Shown: positions 1-6,822, counted from the first letter of the stretch. The stretch: DNA of 64,000 nucleotides from Listeria grayi DSM 20601 (GCF_000148995.1 NZ_GL538353.1:496001-560000), one strand, 5' to 3'. The notes: generated by a model from the sequence alone, not told the origin. Program-made: numbers and translations.

Positions 1-411
1 GAATATCATTCGTGCAGTAGAGTGGGTACCTGATATAGTATTCGTAGCATACTTTTCATTTAAGCTGTTTAAATAATCTTGATACTGAATAGAAGTGATT
101 TGATTAATTTTTGCATAGCCAAAGTGTTTAGCTAATCGTCGATATTCTATTTCTCTAGGCCGGACAGTGCTAGGTTTATTATTAGAAGCGTAGTCTTTTA
201 ACCACTTCAAGGCATATTCATGAAACATAACCGAAGCGTCATTATTAAAATGACCGTGTTTTATTTTCTTTTCCATTTCAGCAGCAGCTTCCACGCAGTC
301 GGATTTACGAGAAAATCCGCTTTTCATTTTTTCTTTTATTTTGCCAGTAGCTGGATCGCGGTATTTAATTCGATATTCCCATTTCCCATTCCTTTTACGA
401 TAACTAGCCAT
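1..411 (-). CDS. int: Phage tyrosine recombinase (integrase), N-terminal part, runs off the window
   Basis: An open frame of 137 codons reads leftwards from the ATG at 411 and continues past base 1. A clear ribosome site (AAAAGGAG) lies just upstream. The start, MASYRKGNGKWEYRIKYRDP, and the following Lys/Arg-rich stretch match the N-terminal arm-type DNA-binding domain of phage integrases. The part from about residue 75 (the region with STVRPREIEYRRLAKHFG) looks like the SAM-like core-binding domain. The catalytic domain with the Arg-His-Tyr residues lies outside the window, so intactness cannot be judged. The gene points toward a presumed left attachment site. It is the lysogeny end of a prophage whose lysis end starts less than 3 kb to the right. 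Confidence 0.85.
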   Translation of the reverse strand, partial: MASYRKRNGKWEYRIKYRDPATGKIKEKMKSGFSRKSDCVEAAAEMEKKIKHGHFNNDASVMFHEYALKWLKDYASNNKPSTVRPREIEYRRLAKHFGYAKINQITSIQYQDYLNSLNEKYATNTISGTHSTARMIF

Positions 412-454
412 TCTAACAACTCCTTTTCGCACGTATGTTCTGCTTTTAGCTATA

Positions 455-478
455 AAGAAAAGCCCGAGGGCTTTCTTT
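455..478. terminator. Hairpin with A/T flanks, probable terminator
   Basis: AAAGCCC and GGGCTTT arms face each other across a 2-3 base loop with T-rich flanks. It would end minus-strand transcripts from 481-734 and could also act on the plus strand. Confidence 0.45.
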
Positions 479-480
479 GG

Positions 481-612
481 TTATTTATTTTTGATTTTCC
501 CGGAAAATGTTACTTTACCTATTTGAATCTTAATATCATTCCCTTTGTTTTCAAAACCAACGCCGATTTGAGTATGCATGACTTGTCCAGTTTTGATCGG
601 TTTGATTACCAT
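481..612 (-). CDS. Small phage-derived ORF (43 aa), possibly truncated
   Basis: A 43-codon frame on the minus strand. It contains the stretch GQVMHTQIGVGFENKGND and ends in KIKNK just before a hairpin terminator. No convincing ribosome site precedes the first ATG, and its 5' end overlaps the IS21 istA fragment. The original start may therefore have been lost when the insertion element arrived. I recognise no family; the position beside int suggests a minor prophage gene. Coding status is uncertain. Confidence 0.3.
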   Translation of the reverse strand: MVIKPIKTGQVMHTQIGVGFENKGNDIKIQIGKVTFSGKIKNK

Positions 613-734
613 GCCTCTATATAGCGTTTAACCGTTCGATAATCACAATTATATTGTTTGGCAAGGGCTGCGAAATTAGGATGAATTTCATTCATAATGT
701 GTAGTAACACTCCTTCTAAGACATCTTTTCTCAT
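606..734 (-). pseudogene. IS21-family istA transposase, N-terminal fragment
   Basis: Forty-two codons starting at an ATG with a good ribosome site (CCAAGGAG). The product resembles the N-terminal helix-turn-helix of IS21-type transposases: a PNFAALAKQYNCDYRTVKRY stretch carries the typical turn and recognition helix. IstA is normally about 400-500 residues, so more than 90 percent is missing, including the DDE catalytic core, and no istB follows. The fragment lies about 100 bp inside an IS end (789-838), which is the normal distance for istA. Confidence 0.6.
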
Positions 735-838
735 GATTCACTCTCCTTGGATAGTTTCATGAAAAAGAATATCAGATTTGTCATGTACCTACATTTTCGA
801 TGGCCCTTTTCCTACATTTTAATATGGCCCTTTACAAC
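606..838 (-). mobile_element. Left-over end of an IS21-family insertion sequence
   Basis: Two tandem copies of a 22-bp motif, CTACATTTT..ATGGCCCTTT, lie at 789-810 and 812-833. On the minus strand the element would begin TGTTGTAAAGGGCC, ending near 838. IS21-family ends carry such repeated transposase sites followed by istA, and an istA start is found at 734. The opposite end and the rest of istA/istB are absent, so this is a remnant. The junction with phage tail DNA is at about 838. Confidence 0.6.
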
Positions 839-1541
839 ACTAGACGGTAACGGATTGATTATTTCGATTAGAGAAGGCGACAATCCTGCGACATTTGTCA
901 GTTTAGACGCAGTTTCTAGCGGGCTAGCCTTTAGTGCAAATGCTTTAGAGATCACTTTTGCTGGATCAAGTGGATCAAATGGTGTTAATTATGACACCTA
1001 CGGCAATATTGTTCCTTCTGCACAAGCTGGCGAATGGAAAATAAAGGATGTCTTAGGAAACAATATTTTCACTGTGCCGGTTAGTTCCAAAAGTAGTGCG
1101 TGGGGATATATCGTTACACCCAAACATTTTCAAGCTGGCAACATGGTGCTTTCGAAAGATCATTCAATCAGCAGTTTAGACGGTCAAACAATTTATTTCA
1201 CTAATACGCCCGGCGGCGCACGTGTTGATATTGCTTGTAAATCTGTACAGCAATCTTCTCTTCTTTCTATGAAAGAAAACTTAAAAACGATTGATCTGGA
1301 CGATGCTTTGCAGGCTATTATTGATACTGATGTTCGTCAATATAATTTTAAAGGTGAAAGCAATACCCATACGTCTTTTATTATTGATGATGTTAATGAG
1401 GAAAAACAATACTATGTCGATCCTCACTTTTTAAGTGCAACTGGTGACGGAAGAGATGATGGGAGTGTAGTCGGATATCTTATGTTAGCTATCAAAAAAC
1501 TAAAACAAGAAATTGATGAGTTAAAAGCCAAGATAGACTAG
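747..1541 (+). pseudogene. Phage tail fibre / baseplate protein, 5'-truncated
   Basis: The open frame covers 264 codons, but the first 30 or so are read from the IS21 end and no ribosome site precedes them; phage protein begins near base 840. The C-terminal part carries a THTSFIIDDVN segment, then ATGDGRDDG, and ends in a short coiled coil (AIKKLKQEIDELKAKID). That layout is common at the C-terminus of siphophage tail fibre or minor structural proteins. The N-terminal portion, normally several hundred residues, is gone. Holin and endolysin genes follow, as expected at the end of a late operon. Confidence 0.65.
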
Positions 1542-1570
1542 GCTTATTTTTTATGTAAGGGGATGTTCCT

Positions 1571-2026
1571 ATGAAAAAGATGTGGGTGAAAGTAAAGCTA
1601 CAGTTATACGAAAAGCCCTATAAAGAGTATTTAAGTATCCTTTATTTATTGCAGGTCAGTTTGTTCAGCATGGTTACTGGCGGTTTCTTAATCGTCAAGG
1701 GCGATGAAATTATTGAGCAGAGTAAAACCTACAAATTAATGGCAAACCTCATGACAATGGATACATGGGGTTTTTTGTTTGTGATCAGTTCTGTATTGAT
1801 CTTCATTGCAGCATTTCAAGAAACAAAGGCTAAATTTATCAATATGCTGATAGGAGGACTTATCGGGGTGTTTGTCCTCTTTTTATATGCAAGTGCAAGT
1901 GCTGAAAGTCAAGCGACACAGCTATGGCCTATACGCTACGGATTAAGCGCTTGTTTTAATTTATTTGTATCAGTAGCAGGAGGCTGGGAGTTATGGAGGA
2001 TGAAAAAGATAGAAAAAGATATGTGA
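1571..2026 (+). CDS. Phage integral membrane protein, unknown function
   Basis: 151 residues with about four hydrophobic segments (near residues 24-45, 65-83, 92-110 and 122-140) and a basic end (WRMKKIEKDM). The ribosome site AAGGGGATG precedes the ATG. The gene ends 33 bases inside the next gene, as is usual within a phage late operon. Its place between tail and holin genes suggests a lysis-associated membrane protein, but I recognise no named family. Confidence 0.6.
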   Translation: MKKMWVKVKLQLYEKPYKEYLSILYLLQVSLFSMVTGGFLIVKGDEIIEQSKTYKLMANLMTMDTWGFLFVISSVLIFIAAFQETKAKFINMLIGGLIGVFVLFLYASASAESQATQLWPIRYGLSACFNLFVSVAGGWELWRMKKIEKDM

Positions 2027-2388
2027 CCCGGCTCGATCTTTTAGAACATGGCGATAAATTAAAAAAAGAGATCAGAACCGAAATCAAGGAGGTTGATAGA
2101 AATGTAGATGAATTAAGAGACGATATGGGGGAACTTAAAGATTTAGTTTTGCCTATTTCGGGCGCGTTGCAGCAGATTGTAGAGAATACAAAAGAAACGG
2201 CTGTATCTTTAAAAGGCGTTATTAAAAAGCAACAGGAACATGACATTGAAATGGCGGAATTTAGAATTTCAAACACGCAAAAAGGAAAGAAGCGAGAAGG
2301 AAATACAACAATAATCGTGGCGATCATTGGGGGTATTTGTACCATAATCGGAACAATGCTCACGGTTGCACCACTAATTTGGCATTAG
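1993..2388 (+). CDS. Coiled-coil protein with C-terminal membrane anchor, XhlA/holin-accessory-like
   Basis: 131 residues. A charged N-terminal half rich in Lys/Glu (GDKLKKEIRTEIKEVDRNVD) predicts coiled coil, and one hydrophobic segment lies at about residues 106-128 before the C-terminus. That architecture and its place directly before the holin resemble XhlA-type (haemolysin XhlA) lysis accessory proteins. The assignment rests on architecture, not on a recognised motif. It overlaps the upstream gene by 34 bases, and a GGAGG-type site (AGGAGGCTGGGAGTT) lies inside that gene. Confidence 0.5.
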   Translation: MEDEKDRKRYVTRLDLLEHGDKLKKEIRTEIKEVDRNVDELRDDMGELKDLVLPISGALQQIVENTKETAVSLKGVIKKQQEHDIEMAEFRISNTQKGKKREGNTTIIVAIIGGICTIIGTMLTVAPLIWH

Positions 2389-2400
2389 GAGGAATAAATA

Positions 2401-2685
2401 ATGAAAAATTTTAACTGGCAAGTAAGGTTTAAAAACTGGAGAACGTGGGTGCTTACACTAGTCACACTAGGTACGATCGTATGGACAGCAGGGGGCTTTC
2501 AGTTGTCTGATTTAGACAGCTGGACGCAGTTAGGTCATGCGTTTATGACGTTTCTAAACAAGCCTGTGGCAATTGTGGCAGTGTTATCTGCGTTAATTGC
2601 GAACTATGTTGATCCAACGACGCATGGTTTATCAGACAGCAAGCAAGTATTAAATTACACGGAACCTCGAAAGGATGATAAATAA
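2401..2685 (+). CDS. Phage holin, phi LC3 family
   Basis: 94 residues. The N-terminal [12 protein letters not shown], a first hydrophobic segment at about residues 16-32, a second at about 53-68, and the tail [16 protein letters not shown] are the hallmarks of the phi-LC3-type holin family. Holins form membrane holes that release the endolysin at a set time. AGGAGG lies 7 bases before the ATG. The stop codon overlaps the endolysin start by one base, which couples the two lysis genes. Confidence 0.85.
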   Translation: MKNFNWQVRFKNWRTWVLTLVTLGTIVWTAGGFQLSDLDSWTQLGHAFMTFLNKPVAIVAVLSALIANYVDPTTHGLSDSKQVLNYTEPRKDDK

Positions 2686-3671
2686 TGGGAAAAATCGCTG
2701 ATATTTCACATCACCAAGGGATAGTAGACTGGTCAAAGGCAAGTAAGGAATTGGATTTAGCCATTTTGCGGGTGCAAGATGGTTCTAATGTTGCAGATAG
2801 ACAATATAAGAACAATGTCGCTGGTGCTAAAAAGTATGGCGTTCCATTTGGATCGTATGCTTTTACACGGTTTGTTAGCGTGGCAGATGCAAAAAAAGAA
2901 GCGCAAGACTTCTACAATCGTTCTGATAAAGCAAGCAAATTCTGGGTGGCTGATATTGAAGTCAAGACAATGGGAGATATGGCAGCCGGCGCGAAAGCAT
3001 TTGTTGGTGAGTTACGACGTCTTGGCGCTGGTAAAGTCGGCATCTACATTGCACATCATCTTTATAACTCGTTAGGAATCAACTACAAGCAGTTTGATTT
3101 CGTTTGGATTCCTCGCTACGGCAATAAACCCGTGTACGCATGTGATCTTTGGCAACACACATCAAGCGGTAGCCTAGCAGGAGTTAATGCTCGTGTGGAT
3201 CTTAACACATTGAATGGCAGCAAGAAGCTAGATTGGTTTATCGGCGCTACAGCCAAGCCTTCCGATGACAGCCACAACAGCAAACCGTCTACAGGTAAGA
3301 AACTAGGCAAGTTCAAAGCAGGACAAAAAGGCGTGTTAAGCAAAAACGCTGATCGATACGCTACTGGCGAAAAGATTCCTACAGGCGTTAAAAATAAAGC
3401 CTACACGGTCATTCAAGCGAAGAAAGAGAAACATGGTAGTTCTAGCTATAAATATCTATTAAAAGAGCTTAACAGTTGGGTGTGGGGTGCTGATATTAAA
3501 GTGCAAGGCGCTAGCAATTCCAGCAAAAAAGAATACTACACGGTAAAAAGTGGCGATAATTTAACGGCAATTGCGAAGAAGTATAAAACGAGCGTGAGTA
3601 AGTTGCGGAAATTGAATAAAATTAAAAACCCTAACTTAATTAAAGTCGGGCAGAAGTTGCGTGTTAAATAA
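2685..3671 (+). CDS. Phage endolysin: GH25 muramidase with C-terminal LysM
   Basis: 328 residues. Residues 1-190 form a glycosyl hydrolase 25 (lysozyme) domain: DISHHQG at 6-12 with Asp6, and the DIE motif with Asp90 and Glu92, match the family's catalytic acids. A Ser/Lys-rich linker follows, then a region at about 205-275 that may be an SH3-like wall-binding module, then a LysM domain at about 283-328 ([19 protein letters not shown]). The enzyme cleaves the glycan between MurNAc and GlcNAc, and LysM binds peptidoglycan. There is no signal peptide, so release depends on the holin. The gene looks intact although the prophage is not. Confidence 0.9.
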   Translation: MGKIADISHHQGIVDWSKASKELDLAILRVQDGSNVADRQYKNNVAGAKKYGVPFGSYAFTRFVSVADAKKEAQDFYNRSDKASKFWVADIEVKTMGDMAAGAKAFVGELRRLGAGKVGIYIAHHLYNSLGINYKQFDFVWIPRYGNKPVYACDLWQHTSSGSLAGVNARVDLNTLNGSKKLDWFIGATAKPSDDSHNSKPSTGKKLGKFKAGQKGVLSKNADRYATGEKIPTGVKNKAYTVIQAKKEKHGSSSYKYLLKELNSWVWGADIKVQGASNSSKKEYYTVKSGDNLTAIAKKYKTSVSKLRKLNKIKNPNLIKVGQKLRVK

Positions 3672-3677
3672 CCAAAA

Positions 3678-3709
3678 AGCCCACTCTCGGTTGAGGGTGG
3701 GTGTTTTTT
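3678..3709 (+). terminator. Terminator of the lysis genes
   Basis: GCCCACTCTC pairs with GAGGGTGGGT across a short loop and is followed by a T run. It lies seven bases after the endolysin stop. Confidence 0.8.
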
Positions 3710-3785
3710 ATCGAACAAAATACGAACAGAAACTAAAAGTTTCGGCAAAATGCTTTTAATTTTTATCTGAATGGGGTAATATACT

Positions 3786-3988
3786 ATATGAGATTAAAAG
3801 CCCATAAAGTCCTTAACTCTTTGTAGCTTGTTAATCTCTTTCACGCTCATAGCTATGCGTTGATATGGTAGTGTGGTAGCCATGTCGCCCGACAGAGGCT
3901 TTATATCTGCTCACTAGTCCCGGTAGGAGACACCTTCCTACCCTTACCCATTACATAGACCCTGCTTTAATGCAGGGTTATTAATTTT
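3786..3988 (+). ncRNA. Candidate structured RNA between endolysin and the cargo genes
   Basis: About 200 bases with no open frame. A possible -10 box TATACT lies at 3780-3785, with a poor -35. It holds a hairpin at 3879-3899 (GCC..TGTC/GACA..GGC), a strong one at 3922-3942 (GGTAGGA/TCCTACC) and a terminator-like one at 3960-3977 (CCCTGC/GCAGGG) followed by TTATTAATTTT. I do not recognise the family. It sits immediately upstream of the nuclease-like ORF at 3995, so it could be an independent small RNA or a long regulatory leader. Confidence 0.4.
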
Positions 3989-3994
3989 GAGAGG

Positions 3995-4582
3995 GTGTAT
4001 ACGCATTTGTTGGTAGAAGGTAAAGCTTTAAAAACTAATTTTTATCTATGCTGCGAAGCAAATCATATACATTTGCTCAATCTATTGAACGATTATATCA
4101 ACAACTTTCACAACAAGGATATACTAATACATACAAACTATAAAAAATTATTAGATATAAAAGTTCACTTTCACAAAAACGATCTTCCTCACTTGCTAGG
4201 TTGGGATAAGTCATCTAACTTTACTGGGGCGAAAAGGATATGTGACGCTGTACATCGAGAAAAAATGACTCATGAATCAATGAAAAAGCATCATCGATAT
4301 GACGAATCGAAGAAAAGAATGTTACAATATAATTTTCTGCATAATATTTTCTATGACGGTGGCATTGATGCTTGTGTAATGACAAGAGATATGAAGCCTA
4401 ACAGAATGAAACTAGATATAGTATTTTATGAAGAAAAAATTGAGGAGTATGTTGTTTTAGGGTTGAGAAAGAGAGCAGAGACCGATTATTTTGTTTTAAC
4501 TACTCTCCACACGACTGGGAAAAGTAATTGTTTATATAATAATAGGAGAAAGACCAGTATAAGCTCAATAGAATGGCTATAA
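3995..4582 (+). CDS. PBECR4-like putative nuclease domain protein (prophage cargo)
   Basis: 195 residues, no signal peptide. The first 65 residues are a helical region. From about residue 66 the segment VHFHKNDLPHLLGWDKSSNF, the charged helix around RICDAVHREKM, and the later strands (KLDIVFYEE, YVVLGLRKR, YFVLTTLHTT) resemble PBECR4. PBECR4 is one of the phage-associated Barnase/EndoU/ColicinE5-D/RelE-like nuclease folds. The match is from memory of the pattern, not a search. The start is unclear: GTG at 3995 overlaps the only purine-rich stretch (GAGAGGG), and TTG codons at 4007 or 4010 give better spacing. The gene is unusually AT-rich. An Abi or toxin protein of another RelE-like family is an alternative. 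Confidence 0.45.
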   Translation: MYTHLLVEGKALKTNFYLCCEANHIHLLNLLNDYINNFHNKDILIHTNYKKLLDIKVHFHKNDLPHLLGWDKSSNFTGAKRICDAVHREKMTHESMKKHHRYDESKKRMLQYNFLHNIFYDGGIDACVMTRDMKPNRMKLDIVFYEEKIEEYVVLGLRKRAETDYFVLTTLHTTGKSNCLYNNRRKTSISSIEWL

Positions 4583-4607
4583 CCCACCACCCGGTGGGCT
4601 TTTTTTA
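4583..4607 (+). terminator. Terminator after the PBECR4-like gene
   Basis: CCCACC and GGTGGG arms with a 4-base loop, then seven T residues. Confidence 0.85.
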
Positions 4608-4743
4608 TGTTTTCAACCCTCACCATTACATATTTACACAATAAAACGACACATTTCATTCCAAATTGTCACAAAATCTCCACAGACATTTATCGGGAAA
4701 TCAGGTAAAATAAATGTTTGAAAATAAATAGGAGTGTGAGAGA

Positions 4744-5343
4744 ATGAAATTAAAGCATCTAATGTACATATTTGCAGCTAGTTTAATGTTATTTTCTGTA
4801 AGTGTACCAGCGACTGCAGCAATAGCAAAAGAACAAACTGCTAGCCCAGCAGCAAATGCAACACCTGATGGCTATCCGAATTCCAGCAATGGCGGTCGTG
4901 GTGGTGGCGGAGGCGGAGGCGGCTCTTCGGCGCCGGGAGGATTTAAAGGACCTGCGAAGCCAACGCCAAAACCGAAGCCAAAGCCGAAATCAAACAAAGG
5001 TAAAAAAGGCAAGAAGAAGAGCAAAAAGAAGAAGAAGAAAAAAACTAAAGCTCAAAAATACAAGTCAGCCAAGAAAAAAGGTAAAAAGGTTAAGGGGAAT
5101 AATTCCAAGAAAGTAAGTAAAAAAGGAGATAGTAAACTACCACCGACTGGGAAAAAGTATTCATCTAAAGATCTAATCTCCGGTGGTAAAGTGAAGCAAC
5201 GAAGATATTATGGCAAAAATGGAAAAGCAGAATTAGACATTGATTACTTTCATGCGGTTTCTAAAAATCAAAATGTGAAATTTCCACATAGGCATAAAAT
5301 AACATGGGGAAAAAATGGTAAAATAAATAGAAGTAAGCACTGA
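4744..5343 (+). CDS. Secreted polymorphic-toxin-like protein with Gly- and Lys-rich linker
   Basis: 199 residues. A Sec signal peptide at 1-26 (KLKH, hydrophobic core, PATAA) is followed by a Gly-rich run near 50-66, a PKPKPKPK repeat and a very Lys-rich stretch at about 82-128. A compact C-terminal domain at about 130-199 carries RRYY (153-156), DIDYFH (165-170) and PHRH (181-184). That motif order recalls the polymorphic toxin type 24 domain, a predicted RNase found at the tips of secreted toxins. Here the usual long delivery domain (LXG, Rhs) is replaced by a plain signal peptide. Two small immunity-like genes follow at once. Site TAGGAGTG precedes the ATG. Toxicity is inferred, not shown. 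Confidence 0.6.
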   Translation: MKLKHLMYIFAASLMLFSVSVPATAAIAKEQTASPAANATPDGYPNSSNGGRGGGGGGGGSSAPGGFKGPAKPTPKPKPKPKSNKGKKGKKKSKKKKKKKTKAQKYKSAKKKGKKVKGNNSKKVSKKGDSKLPPTGKKYSSKDLISGGKVKQRRYYGKNGKAELDIDYFHAVSKNQNVKFPHRHKITWGKNGKINRSKH

Positions 5344-5362
5344 TTAGGGAGGTAAAAATAAT

Positions 5363-5650
5363 ATGACCAAAACAATTTATGATGATTTTCCGGCAGATGA
5401 TAAGTTAGAGTGGACGCACGTATTAGCATATGTAGAAAGCGGTCGAGAAATTGAATTTGAGTATCAAGGAAATGAATATTTCATGTCTTACTCAGGCGAC
5501 GAAGGGCGTCAATTGCTTTCAAATAGTCAAGAAATTAGTGAGTCATTCGGCGACGATCATACGAATTTCTTTTATCAAGCAATGATAGGCGACAAAACCT
5601 TATACGATATTTTCAAGAATAAAGAAGCCGAAGTCACTGGGATACTCTAA
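5363..5650 (+). CDS. Putative immunity protein 1 for the adjacent toxin
   Basis: 95 residues, acidic, cytoplasmic. The segment GREIEFEYQGNEYFMSYSGD, then a conserved region ending in IGDKTLYDIF, follows the layout of the small acidic immunity proteins that accompany polymorphic toxins: beta hairpin, Tyr/Phe-rich core, and a helix ending in G-K-x-L/I. It starts 19 bases after the toxin stop with a strong site (GGGAGG). Function is inferred from position, size and acidity. The downstream gene begins one base after its stop. Confidence 0.55.
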   Translation: MTKTIYDDFPADDKLEWTHVLAYVESGREIEFEYQGNEYFMSYSGDEGRQLLSNSQEISESFGDDHTNFFYQAMIGDKTLYDIFKNKEAEVTGIL

Positions 5651-5651
5651 A

Positions 5652-5888
5652 ATGACAGAAGAAGGATGGCGAAATTTTCAAGAAATGATTGATGAAGGAC
5701 AAGAAATTTCTTTCGATTTTAGAGAAGAAGAATGGTGGATTAGTCGGTTACACGATGAAGAAAAAAGTTATCTTTTAACCGCTCCTGATACATATACACA
5801 ATTTTTCAAAACAGCAGATGAACTTTATAAAAATGGCATGATGGATGGAAAGCCATTCATTGAAAGAGTTCCTGAAATTGATTGGTAA
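5652..5888 (+). CDS. Putative immunity protein 2 (paralogue of the gene at 6836)
   Basis: 78 residues, acidic. GQEISFDFREEEWWISR, a LLTAPDTYTQFFKTADEL segment and a G-K-P-F end give the same fold pattern as the preceding gene. It is closely similar to the product at 6836 (shared EEWWISR/NEWWISR, YTQ.F.TA.EL). It has no good ribosome site of its own and follows the stop of the first immunity gene by one base, so translation is probably coupled. Two different immunity-like genes behind one toxin suggest protection against related variants. Confidence 0.55.
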   Translation: MTEEGWRNFQEMIDEGQEISFDFREEEWWISRLHDEEKSYLLTAPDTYTQFFKTADELYKNGMMDGKPFIERVPEIDW

Positions 5889-5921
5889 ATCAACCTCGCT
5901 TCGGCCGGGTTTTTCCATGCA

Positions 5922-5951
5922 AAAAAACGCCCTCACTGGAATAGTGAGGGT
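5922..5951 (-). terminator. Terminator of the minus-strand small-gene operon
   Basis: CCCTCACT (5931-5938) and AGTGAGGG (5944-5951) pair perfectly and are followed on the minus strand by a run of seven T. The stem also stands just after the plus-strand immunity gene and may act both ways. Confidence 0.85.
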
Positions 5952-6136
5952 TATTTTAATTCCTTTTCACGATCAGCAATAAGTTGCTTGAATTCTTCTA
6001 GGTCGTCTAATGTGGCGTGATCGCGAATGAATTTTCTTCCAGATCGTTTATAAGATTGAATGGTATTTTTTTCTCTATTTTTATCTCTGTATCTTTTGCT
6101 CGCTGCTTTTTGTGCTTCTGACGTTTTATCTGCCAT
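5951..6136 (-). CDS. Small basic phage-type protein of unknown function
   Basis: 61 residues starting MADKTSEAQKAASKRYRDKN, very rich in Lys/Arg, then RSGRKFIRDHATLDDLEEFK and a coiled C-terminus. I have seen similar short proteins in phages and plasmids of lactic bacteria and Listeria, but no function is known to me; a DNA- or RNA-binding role is a guess from the charge. A strong ribosome site (GAAAGGAGTGA) precedes the ATG. It starts one base after the stop of the upstream membrane peptide gene and ends at the terminator stem. Confidence 0.6.
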   Translation of the reverse strand: MADKTSEAQKAASKRYRDKNREKNTIQSYKRSGRKFIRDHATLDDLEEFKQLIADREKELK

Positions 6137-6137
6137 C

Positions 6138-6266
6138 TTAGATCACTCCTTTCACACGCAGAACAATCAATGCAACGATTATAACAACAATGATTGTCCA
6201 TGCTGGATAAAATTTCAAATTAACTTCTGTTGTTTTATTGTCTGTCTTATGATCGTAATGAAACAT
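6138..6266 (-). CDS. 42-residue single-span membrane peptide
   Basis: MFHYDHKTDNKTTEVNLKFY, then one hydrophobic span (about residues 22-37) ending in a short basic tail. A further-upstream in-frame ATG exists at 6329, but CAAAGGG seven bases before the ATG at 6266 favours the short form. It is the middle gene of a minus-strand operon (6431 to 5951). Size and layout resemble type I toxin peptides or phage superinfection-exclusion peptides; neither can be told from sequence. Confidence 0.45.
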   Translation of the reverse strand: MFHYDHKTDNKTTEVNLKFYPAWTIIVVIIVALIVLRVKGVI

Positions 6267-6335
6267 CGTGTACCCTTTGAATATTCTTTTCATGGTTTTA
6301 TGAATGTGATATAATTTATTTAGAAACACAGGAGC

Positions 6336-6431
6336 TTAACGCTCCCATGTTCTAGTGATTGTGAACCGGAAAATTAGAAGATTGATTGTCAAGGTCACTT
6401 CTAATTTTTCGGTTCTTTTAATTTTTATCAC
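6336..6431 (-). CDS. 31-residue leader ORF over a long hairpin
   Basis: GTG start at 6431, nine bases after AGGAGG, giving a 31-residue basic/hydrophobic peptide (VIKIKRTEKLEVTLTI...). Most of the frame lies on the arms of an 18-bp inverted repeat (6363-6415), so translation and folding of the mRNA would compete. It could be a regulatory leader peptide rather than a functional protein. Confidence 0.35.
   Translation of the reverse strand: MIKIKRTEKLEVTLTINLLIFRFTITRTWER
6363..6415. other. Long inverted repeat in the operon leader
   Basis: GAACCGGAAAATTAGAAG and its near-perfect complement flank a 17-base loop. On the plus strand it is followed by TTTTAATTTTTAT and could terminate. On the minus strand it is a leader hairpin inside the 31-codon frame. 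A smaller hairpin GGAGC/GCTCC follows at 6331-6345. Confidence 0.65.
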
Positions 6432-6458
6432 ATTCTCTTACCTCCTTTCTATATACTT

Positions 6459-6487
6459 ATTGTATAACGTATACGTTATAAAGTCAA
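6459..6487 (-). promoter_or_regulatory. Promoter with palindromic operator for the minus-strand operon
   Basis: On the minus strand TTGACT (6487-6482), a 17-base spacer and TACAAT (6464-6459) form a strong sigma-A promoter. The spacer contains a perfect 18-bp palindrome, TATAACGTATACGTTATA (6463-6480), the expected form of a dimeric repressor operator. No repressor gene is visible nearby. Confidence 0.75.
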
Positions 6488-6540
6488 TGTTTTTTTGATT
6501 TAAAATAATTTATTATATGGAAATAGTTCATACTTACCCA

Positions 6541-6747
6541 CATTTTGCCCACAAAATTAAAAAAGCTACATGAAATATAGCGAAACATTTTTATGTTTGA
6601 CGCTTAGAAATGTTGTTTTTATATAGGTAAATGAATGTACACGAAACGCTGTGAACAAGGATAATAAACGGGCGGAATGATGTAAGGGAAACCTTGCAAA
6701 TAGCTCAATACTAGTTTTTGAAGCGGTCTTTATGACCGCTTTTTTTG
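6541..6747. repeat. Imperfect direct repeat, copy 1 (intergenic, ends in terminator)
   Basis: Shares a colinear series of blocks with 7128-7336: TTTTGCCCAC, a CTA.ATGAAAT segment, AATAAACG.GCGG, CAAATA, and a GCGG..CCGC terminator at the end. By eye roughly two thirds of bases agree. The repeat is one part of a larger duplication that includes an immunity gene. Confidence 0.6.
6721..6747 (+). terminator. Terminator in repeat copy 1
   Basis: AAGCGGTC and GACCGCTT with a TTTAT loop, then T run. Confidence 0.85.
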
Positions 6748-6756
6748 TTTCCGTAG

Positions 6757-6822
6757 TCAGTGCTTTTTAATTGGCATAAAGATAAGGAAACTGGTAAATT
6801 AAAACCTGGAAAAGGGTGCTAG
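6757..6822 (+). pseudogene. Vestigial toxin C-terminus
   Basis: Between an in-frame stop at 6754 and the stop at 6820 the frame encodes SVLFNWHKDKETGKLKPGKGC. The HKDKETGKLKPGKG tail is typical of the extreme C-terminus of polymorphic toxins. It ends inside the ribosome site of an immunity-like gene, exactly where a toxin stop should lie. No upstream start or toxin body remains. It is read as a displaced 3' fragment of a toxin gene. Confidence 0.45.

Noticed and set aside
220-624. 134-codon plus-strand open frame
   Set aside because: It is antisense to the integrase start and the small phage ORF, has no ribosome site, and gives a Phe/Ser-rich product typical of shadow frames.
3786-3988. Type III antitoxin (ToxI-like) tandem repeat array
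   Set aside because: I looked for short tandem repeats before the nuclease-like gene and found none, so the classical ToxIN layout is not supported.
4856-5116. 86-codon Arg/Lys-rich frame inside the toxin gene
   Set aside because: Alternative-frame reading of the Gly- and Lys-rich linker codons; no ribosome site.
5951-6487. AcrIIA1-type anti-CRISPR gene
   Set aside because: The zone is right, but none of the small products resembles the AcrIIA proteins I can recall and none has the AcrIIA1 helix-turn-helix.
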